Assembly: GCA_002399565.1 (NCBI GenBank)
Contig: DHDW01000032.1
Span: forward strand, 21,963-33,632
Reading direction: 5' to 3'
DNA length: 11,670 nt
Source: Bacteroidales bacterium UBA4866
Lineage (GTDB): Bacteria > Bacteroidota > Bacteroidia > Bacteroidales > P3
The notes beneath the pieces were generated by a model. The model was not told the origin of the DNA and searched no databases. It worked only from the letters and a program-made list of their open reading frames with translations. This document shows, piece by piece, positions 7,245 through 11,670 of the stretch (the stretch's first letter is position 1; each line of letters starts with the position of its first letter). The position numbers were made by a program, and so were the translations under genes.

Positions 7245-8792
7245 ATGTCAATTAACAGCAAGACACGAGAGTTAAAAGCAAGAATGCAAACCATGCTTCA
7301 GGGAGGAGGCGAAAAGGCAGTTGAGAAGCAAAAAGCAACTGGTAAGCTTACTGCAAGAGAAAGAATCTTAGAGCTCTTAGACGAGGGAAGTTTTCACGAA
7401 TATGATCTTTTCATTCAGCACTCTGGTAAGGATTTTGATATGGATAAAAAAATTCTTCCAGGAGATGGGGTTGTTACCGGAACAGGAACAATTAATGGTT
7501 ATCCAATCTGCATTTATGCACAAGACTTTACTGTTGCAGGTGGTTCATTAGGCTATATGCACGCAAAGAAGATTTGCAAAATTATGGACCATGCAATGAA
7601 GTTAAAAGTTCCAATCATTGGTATTAATGACTCTGGTGGAGCACGTATTCAAGAAGGGGTTAATGCCTTAGCAGGTTATGGAAGTATATTCTTCCGAAAT
7701 ACTATGGCCTCAGGTGTTATTCCTCAAATTTCAGTAATACTTGGTCCTTGTGCAGGAGGAGCAGTTTATTCTCCAGCATTAACAGACTTTGTGTTTGTAG
7801 TGGATAAAATCTCAAAAATGTTTATCACAGGACCTGACGTTATCAAAACAGTATTGGGAGAGGAAATAACTCAAGAAGATTTGGGAGGAGCAAGAGTGCA
7901 TGCAGAGATTTCTGGAAATGCTCATTTCTTTGCTGAAAGCGAATTGGAGTGTTTTGAACAAATTAAATCTTTGTTTACTTACATTCCTTGGAACAATACA
8001 AAGAAAGCTGAAAGCTTTGCTCCTCAAAAACCAAAATCGAAAGACTATAAGATTAGCCAAATATTCCCAACCGACCCAGCAAAACCTTACGATGTTAGAC
8101 TTATCATTAAAGCAATTGTTGATAATTCAGAATTTTTAGAAGTTCAAGAGCTATTTGCTCCTAACATTGTTATTGGATTTGCTCGTATTAATGGAGATAC
8201 AGTTGGTTTTGTTGCAAACCAACCTAATGCCATGGCAGGAGTTTTAGATTGCAACTCTTCCGATAAGGCTGCACGTTTTATTCGTTTCTGCGATGCTTTC
8301 CAAATTCCATTAGTTACATTGGAAGACCTTCCTGGCTATTTGCCTGGAGTTGACCAAGAACATGCAGGAGTAATTCGTCATGGAGCAAAAATCCTTTATG
8401 CTTTTTCTGAAGCAACCGTTCCTAAGATGACAGTTATTTTGCGTAAGGCTTATGGAGGAGGCTACATTGCAATGTGTTCTAATCACCTAAAAGCAGACTT
8501 TGTTTTTGCTTGGCCAACTGCAGAAATTGCTGTTATGGGACCTGAAGGAGCTGCAAACATTATTTTCAAAGCAGAAATAACTTCTGCAGAAAACCCTGAA
8601 GAAATGCGTAAACAGAAAGTTCAAGAATATAGAGAGAAGTTTGCCAATCCTTATGTTGCGGCTTCTTATGGATATGTTGATGCAGTAATTCAACCTTCCG
8701 AAACTCGTCAATACTTGATGCATGCTCTTGAGATGACAAAGACTAAAGTTGTTGAAAATCCTTGGAAAAAGCATGGTATTCCACCATTCTAA
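7245..8792 (+). CDS. Acyl-CoA carboxylase/decarboxylase carboxyltransferase subunit (PccB/MmdA family)
   Basis: This biotin-dependent carboxyltransferase has 515 residues, the family's usual length. It moves a carboxyl group between biotin and an acyl-CoA, most likely propionyl-CoA/methylmalonyl-CoA. The N-terminal half holds SGGARIQEG (from 130) and GPCAGGAVYSPA (from 167), which form the acyl-CoA oxyanion site. The C-terminal half holds LPGYLPG and YGGGYIAM (403-410) of the biotin side, and the end NPWKKHGIPPF is typical. The family includes propionyl-CoA carboxylase beta and the alpha subunit of Na+-pumping methylmalonyl-CoA decarboxylase. Sequence alone does not separate them, and the usual partners (biotin carboxylase; OadB/OadG-type membrane subunits; methylmalonyl-CoA epimerase) are not in the window. 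A strong promoter lies upstream, and a biotin carrier gene follows after 60 bp. Confidence 0.92.
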   Translation: MSINSKTRELKARMQTMLQGGGEKAVEKQKATGKLTARERILELLDEGSFHEYDLFIQHSGKDFDMDKKILPGDGVVTGTGTINGYPICIYAQDFTVAGGSLGYMHAKKICKIMDHAMKLKVPIIGINDSGGARIQEGVNALAGYGSIFFRNTMASGVIPQISVILGPCAGGAVYSPALTDFVFVVDKISKMFITGPDVIKTVLGEEITQEDLGGARVHAEISGNAHFFAESELECFEQIKSLFTYIPWNNTKKAESFAPQKPKSKDYKISQIFPTDPAKPYDVRLIIKAIVDNSEFLEVQELFAPNIVIGFARINGDTVGFVANQPNAMAGVLDCNSSDKAARFIRFCDAFQIPLVTLEDLPGYLPGVDQEHAGVIRHGAKILYAFSEATVPKMTVILRKAYGGGYIAMCSNHLKADFVFAWPTAEIAVMGPEGAANIIFKAEITSAENPEEMRKQKVQEYREKFANPYVAASYGYVDAVIQPSETRQYLMHALEMTKTKVVENPWKKHGIPPF

Positions 8793-8852
8793 AATTCTAA
8801 AAGAAGGATATTATTAAACAATTAACGTATTAATGAATAACAAATAGAGATT

Positions 8853-9200
8853 ATGCCAAATATTAAACAAGACAATAGAACTTACTATCGTCAATTATAT
8901 ATTAAAGTAGAACCTGGTCAAATTTATGCATTTATTCCAGGAACAATAATTGATATCTTTGTTAAGAAGGGACAAAAAGTAAAAAAGGGAACTCCTCTTT
9001 GTGCTTTACACGCCATGAAAATGGATAATGAAATCTGTTCTCCTGTTGATGGTATTGTTCAAACTATCAACATAAAGAAAGATCAAGTTGTTAGTAAGAA
9101 TGATGTTCTTATTATGATTAGTTCAGATGATGTTTCTGAGAAACAAATTCAAGACAAAGCTCCTTCAAAAGAAACAAAAGAAAAGAAAGAAAAGAAATAA
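8853..9200 (+). CDS. Biotin carboxyl carrier protein (biotin/lipoyl domain)
   Basis: This 115-residue protein is the mobile biotin arm for the preceding carboxyltransferase. The biotinyl domain spans about residues 16-92: PGTI at 29-32, a KKGQKVKKGTPL hairpin, the acceptor Lys56 in HAMKM (53-57), and CSPVDGIV after it. The usual motif is EAMKM, so the residue three before the lysine is His, not Glu. Two further differences from common carriers are the lack of a long Ala/Pro-rich N-terminal linker and a charged C-terminal tail ending TKEKKEKK. The 60-bp gap to the upstream gene shows no promoter, so the two are probably co-transcribed. The stop lies 6 bp from the end of the opposing dxs gene. 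Confidence 0.88.
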   Translation: MPNIKQDNRTYYRQLYIKVEPGQIYAFIPGTIIDIFVKKGQKVKKGTPLCALHAMKMDNEICSPVDGIVQTINIKKDQVVSKNDVLIMISSDDVSEKQIQDKAPSKETKEKKEKK

Positions 9201-9206
9201 GATACT

Positions 9207-11114
9207 CTACTTAGATAGAATTTCCTTTATCTTTAATACTAAGCTATGCGAATCTATTTTGCATAGCTTTTGTAGTTCTGAAAGGGAGCCATGCTCAATA
9301 AACCTATCCTCTATTGCCATTCTATAGATATTATTTTTATATCCTTTATTGCAAGCATACTCAATAACTGCACTTCCAAATCCTCCAATTTCAACTCCAT
9401 CTTCAATGGTTATAATATTGTCGTATTTGTTCAACACTTCTTCCAAAATTGAATTGTCCATTGGTTTAAGGAAACGCATATTATAGATTGCAACCTCAAC
9501 TCCTTCCTTTTCGAGCTCTTGAGCAGCCTTAATTGCATTGTTGCCAATTGCTCCCAAAGACAAAACAGCAATATCCTTACCATCTCTAATCTTTTCGCCC
9601 TTACCAATTTCAATTGTTTGGAACTCTTGTCTCCAATTAACAATATATCCCTTACCTCTTGGATAACGAATAACCAAAGGAAAGTTAATCCCTTTTTGGG
9701 CAGTAAACATAATATTTCTTAACTCAATTTCATTTAGAGGAGCGAATATGGTAAGGTTTGGAATTATTCTCATAAAGCTTAAATCAAACACTCCATGATG
9801 GGTTGCTCCATCTTCTCCAACCAAGCCAGCTCTATCCAAGCACATAATAACAGGAAGTTTTTGAAGAGCAATATCGTGTATAATTTGGTCATAAGCTCTT
9901 TGCATAAAAGAAGAATAGACATTACAGAAAGGAATATATCCATTGGCAGCCATTCCTGCAGAAAAGGTTAAAGCATGTTGCTCAGCAATACCAACATCAA
10001 AAGTTCTTTCTGGAAACTCCTTTATCAAACAATTCATAGAACAGCCCGAAAGCATTGCAGGAGTAACTCCCACAATTTTAGAGTTTATTTTTGCAAGCTC
10101 AACCAATGTTTCTCCAAAAACATCTTGAAACTTAATTGGGGAGTCCTCAGCAGAATCACTACTCTCTCTTTGTCCAGTTGTTGGATTAAAAATTCCAGGA
10201 GCATGATAAGTAATAGGATTTTCTTCAGCCTCTTTTAATCCCTTACCCTTTTTTGTTATTATATGTAATATTCTTGGACCCTTAATCTTCTTTAAGTCTT
10301 CCAATGTTTTAACCAAAACCAAAACATCATTTCCCTTAATAGGTCCAAAATATCTTATCTTTAAAGCTTCAAAGAAATTACTCTTTCCAGAAAACATCGA
10401 TTTTAAAGCAAACAAAAGCCAGCTAAAAATACTTTTTGGCTTTCTATAGGAAGAAGTATTCCCTCCCATCATATTCCATATCTTATTCTTTACTCTATTG
10501 TATGTTGCAGAAGTAGTAATCAAAGTGAAATACTCTCCCAAAGCCCCAACCTTCTTATCAATGGAAATGCCATTATCATTTAAAATAACAAGCTGATTAA
10601 CATCTGTTGCACCTGAATGATTTAAAGCCTCAAAAGCCATACCACCAGTCATTGACCCATCGCCAATAACAGAAATATGAACATTCTTATTATTTCCTTT
10701 TAACTTATCAGCAATAGCCATTCCCAAAGAAGCAGAAATGGAAGTAGAGGAATGCCCTGTACCAAAGCAATCATATTCACTTTCCTCAATTTTAGGGAAA
10801 CCACTCAATCCCCCAAGCTTGCGAATGGAAGAAAACCTATCCTTTCTTTGAGTCAAAACCTTATGAGAGTATGCCTGATGCCCAACATCCCAAATCAAAG
10901 TATCATTAGGAACATCAAAAACATAATGCAAAGCAACCGTAAGTTCAACAGTACCCAAAGAAGAAGCCAAATGCCCTGGATTTTCAGCCAAAACACTAAT
11001 AATATAATCCCTTACTTGTTTACAAAGCAAAGGCAACTCCTCTTTAGAGAGCTTTTTTATATCTTCAGGAGAATTAATCACCTTCAACAAATCACCTTGA
11101 TTATAGCTATTCAT
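9207..11114 (-). CDS. dxs: 1-deoxy-D-xylulose-5-phosphate synthase
   Basis: This thiamine-diphosphate enzyme condenses pyruvate and glyceraldehyde 3-phosphate to DXP, the first step of the MEP isoprenoid pathway. The 635 residues include His48, WDVGHQAYSHK (75-85), the cofactor motif GDGSMTGG (151-158) with NDN (179-181), YHAP, catalytic Glu378 in GIAEQHA, QRAYDQ, LDRAG, THHG and RYPRG. I chose the ATG at 11114 (MNSYNQGD). The longer reading starts at a TTG (11138) inside the promoter -7 element and would add eight unlikely residues. One oddity is GPIKGNDV (257-264), where the family usually has GPxDGHDV, so an Asp and a His are replaced by Lys260 and Asn262. Other active-site residues look intact, so activity is expected. 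It is transcribed alone, convergent with the biotin carrier gene. Confidence 0.95.
   Translation of the reverse strand: MNSYNQGDLLKVINSPEDIKKLSKEELPLLCKQVRDYIISVLAENPGHLASSLGTVELTVALHYVFDVPNDTLIWDVGHQAYSHKVLTQRKDRFSSIRKLGGLSGFPKIEESEYDCFGTGHSSTSISASLGMAIADKLKGNNKNVHISVIGDGSMTGGMAFEALNHSGATDVNQLVILNDNGISIDKKVGALGEYFTLITTSATYNRVKNKIWNMMGGNTSSYRKPKSIFSWLLFALKSMFSGKSNFFEALKIRYFGPIKGNDVLVLVKTLEDLKKIKGPRILHIITKKGKGLKEAEENPITYHAPGIFNPTTGQRESSDSAEDSPIKFQDVFGETLVELAKINSKIVGVTPAMLSGCSMNCLIKEFPERTFDVGIAEQHALTFSAGMAANGYIPFCNVYSSFMQRAYDQIIHDIALQKLPVIMCLDRAGLVGEDGATHHGVFDLSFMRIIPNLTIFAPLNEIELRNIMFTAQKGINFPLVIRYPRGKGYIVNWRQEFQTIEIGKGEKIRDGKDIAVLSLGAIGNNAIKAAQELEKEGVEVAIYNMRFLKPMDNSILEEVLNKYDNIITIEDGVEIGGFGSAVIEYACNKGYKNNIYRMAIEDRFIEHGSLSELQKLCKIDSHSLVLKIKEILSK
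9241..9271 (+). terminator. Possible terminator of the carboxylase transcript, inside the dxs 3' end
   Basis: AAGCTATGC (9241-9249) pairs perfectly with GCATAGCTT (9261-9269) across an 11-nt loop, and four T residues follow (9268-9271). It lies about 40 bp past the biotin carrier stop and within the last codons of dxs on the other strand. The stem is only moderately GC-rich and the T run is short, so terminator function is uncertain. Confidence 0.3.
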
Positions 11115-11135
11115 AGTTTCTAACAAATAAATATG

Positions 11136-11167
11136 CAAATATACATAAAATAAAACTTGGGAGCAAG
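11136..11167 (-). promoter_or_regulatory. dxs: dxs promoter
   Basis: Read on the - strand, CTTG (11167-11164), a 20-bp spacer and TATATTTG (11143-11136) match the Bacteroidota promoter, perfectly at -7 and three of four at -33. The transcript would begin near 11130, leaving a leader of about 16-20 nt before the ATG at 11114. This supports that start over the upstream TTG. Confidence 0.7.
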
Positions 11168-11186
11168 AACTTAATTTAATACTACA

Positions 11187-11221
11187 AAAACTAAGATTTT
11201 ATTTTACTAAAACTTAGTTTT
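11187..11221. repeat. 9-bp inverted repeat upstream of dxs
   Basis: AAAACTAAG (11187-11195) and CTTAGTTTT (11213-11221) are perfect inverted copies around a 17-bp loop. The right arm also sits in a tighter dyad, TAAAAC-TTA-GTTTTA (11208-11222). It lies 20-55 bp upstream of the dxs -33 element, a position where a regulator could bind. AT-rich DNA makes such dyads common, so significance is uncertain. Confidence 0.4.
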
Positions 11222-11395
11222 AAACTTAGAACTACTTCTTATTAAAGATAATATTTTATCAGTCAAAATGATAAAAAATATGGTCTTATTATCGGCAATC
11301 TCCTGCTCTTTGTCTATATAGCTTTGATACTTTATAACTATTTCAGCTCTTTAATTTATTTTTATTTGACATAAGTGTATCAAATCCTTATTATT

Positions 11396-11530
11396 ATTTA
11401 CTAAAACGAGGATTAAATTTTACATCCTGCCACCTTACACACTACATCCTGCCACCTTGCGCTATACATCCTGGCAGGATGTAATCAACATCCTGGCACC
11501 TTGCAAAATTTAATCCTCGTTTTAGCAAAT
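11396..11530. repeat. Compound element: inverted repeats enclosing a tandem array
   Basis: A 21-bp arm at 11401-11421 is repeated exactly, inverted, at 11505-11525. With one mismatch the match extends to 26 bp (11396-11421 and 11505-11530). The 83 bp between the arms consist almost wholly of the four-unit array at 11421-11504. The arms could form a large hairpin or cruciform. No transposase, clear target-site duplication or gene is attached, so a MITE-like insertion is possible but unproven. Confidence 0.85.
11421..11504. repeat. Four 18-bp units at an exact 22-bp period
   Basis: Units start at 11421, 11443, 11465 and 11487. Units 1, 2 and 4 have the form CATCCTGNCACCTTR, two similar heptamers in the same orientation. 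Unit 3 (11465-11483) is instead a perfect 9-bp-arm palindrome, TACATCCTG-G-CAGGATGTA, so its second heptamer is inverted. The 4-bp spacers vary. The heptamers fit CAYCYTK, as does CATCTTT of the array at 5-66. Confidence 0.9.
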
Positions 11531-11571
11531 TTATTCCTTGTTTTAGTAATTTTATTCTTCCTTTATTAAAA
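11509..11571. repeat. Degenerate 21-bp tandem repeat
   Basis: 11509-11529 and 11530-11550 match at 17 of 21 positions, both built around TCCTYGTTTTAG. 11551-11571 is a third, decayed copy (about 13 of 21). The first copy overlaps the right inverted-repeat arm of the adjacent element, so arm and tandem repeat share a sequence origin. Confidence 0.65.
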
Positions 11572-11585
11572 ATATTTCTAATTTT

Positions 11586-11617
11586 CTTGGTTGCAAAAGG
11601 GAAAAGTCGTACATTTG
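11586..11617 (+). promoter_or_regulatory. Promoter reading right, out of the window
   Basis: CTTG (11586-11589), a 20-bp spacer and TACATTTG (11610-11617) fit the Bacteroidota promoter (perfect -7; three of four at -33). The expected transcript start is near 11623. No start codon with a long reading frame follows before the window ends, so the leader is at least about 45 nt long. Confidence 0.6.
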
Positions 11618-11629
11618 TCGCAAGTTATA

Positions 11630-11647
11630 AATCATATTTTTATGATT
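11630..11647. repeat. 7-bp inverted repeat just downstream of the rightward promoter
   Basis: AATCATA-TTTT-TATGATT is a perfect dyad about 10 bp after the predicted transcript start. It could be an operator or a weak leader hairpin. The arms are nearly all A/T, so the RNA fold would be weak and chance is possible. Confidence 0.4.
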
Positions 11648-11670
11648 GTTTTTAATTATAATTTCCTATT

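Larger units (their letters stand above)
11115..11670. other. Non-coding region right of dxs, rich in repeats
   Basis: No convincing gene is present on either strand. Near dxs lies its promoter. Then come a small dyad (11187-11221), a short unremarkable AT-rich stretch, the compound repeat element (11396-11571), and a promoter that points right and out of the window. dxs and the unseen next gene would thus be divergent, with the repeat element between them. Confidence 0.7.

Noticed and set aside
9943..11123. Several + strand reading frames opposite dxs
   Set aside because: They overlap well-supported dxs coding DNA and encode no recognisable motifs.
11115..11138. Extended dxs start at TTG (eight extra residues)
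   Set aside because: The TTG is part of the -7 promoter element, so it would not be transcribed, and DXS proteins typically begin close to the ATG at 11114.
11268..11321. 17-codon reading frame resembling the start of a lipoprotein (MIKNMVLLSAISCSLSI)
   Set aside because: It is very short, has no well-formed promoter upstream and ends at once at TAG, with no continuation in another frame that I could see. Chance is more likely than a gene remnant.
11319..11326. TAGCTTTG as another rightward promoter
   Set aside because: No TTTG-like element lies 19-21 bp upstream and no reading frame follows; the repeat element intervenes. The signal at 11586-11617 is better.
11421..11504. Possible CRISPR array (also considered for 5-66)
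   Set aside because: The spacers are only 4-7 bp and no cas genes are present; CRISPR spacers are unique and about 30 bp. These are short phased repeats.

Overview
The window reads as a chromosomal stretch from a low-GC member of the Bacteroidota, most likely Bacteroidales. Three things support this. Coding is AT-rich and start codons lack Shine-Dalgarno sequences. Promoters match the Bacteroidota consensus (TTTG, about 20 bp, TAnnTTTG). The carboxyltransferase plus separate biotin-carrier arrangement also fits the phylum. The genes are housekeeping or central-metabolic; no phage, plasmid, transposase, CRISPR or RNA gene was seen.

Layout. Positions 1-520 are non-coding and open with three 16-bp palindromes at an exact 23-bp period. 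Positions 521-6921 hold five + strand genes with gaps of 4-30 bp, probably one operon: a DEAD-box RNA helicase with a DbpA-type RNA-binding domain and a basic Ser/Arg/Asp tail, ribulose-phosphate 3-epimerase (rpe), a PHP-family phosphatase of the CpsB/YwqE type, adenylosuccinate lyase (purB), and an MsbA-like ABC exporter. Positions 6922-7244 are non-coding and carry a good promoter. Positions 7245-9200 encode an acyl-CoA carboxylase/decarboxylase carboxyltransferase and a small biotin carrier protein, probably two subunits of one enzyme acting on propionyl- or methylmalonyl-CoA; the biotin carboxylase or membrane decarboxylase partner is absent. Only 6 bp further on, dxs (first enzyme of the MEP isoprenoid pathway) converges from the - strand (9207-11114). 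Positions 11115-11670 are non-coding. They contain the dxs promoter, a compound repeat element (four 18-bp units at an exact 22-bp period between 21-bp inverted repeats), and a promoter pointing right out of the window.

The genes are mostly ordinary. The least explained signal is in the gaps: two arrays with related heptamer half-sites (CAYCYTK) at 22-23 bp, about two helical turns, plus 21-bp periodic repeats elsewhere. This looks like a genome-wide repeat family or a set of protein-binding arrays. Two protein details deserve a check: dxs has GPIKGND where the family usually has GPxDGHD, and the biotin carrier has HAMKM in place of EAMKM plus a lysine-rich tail.
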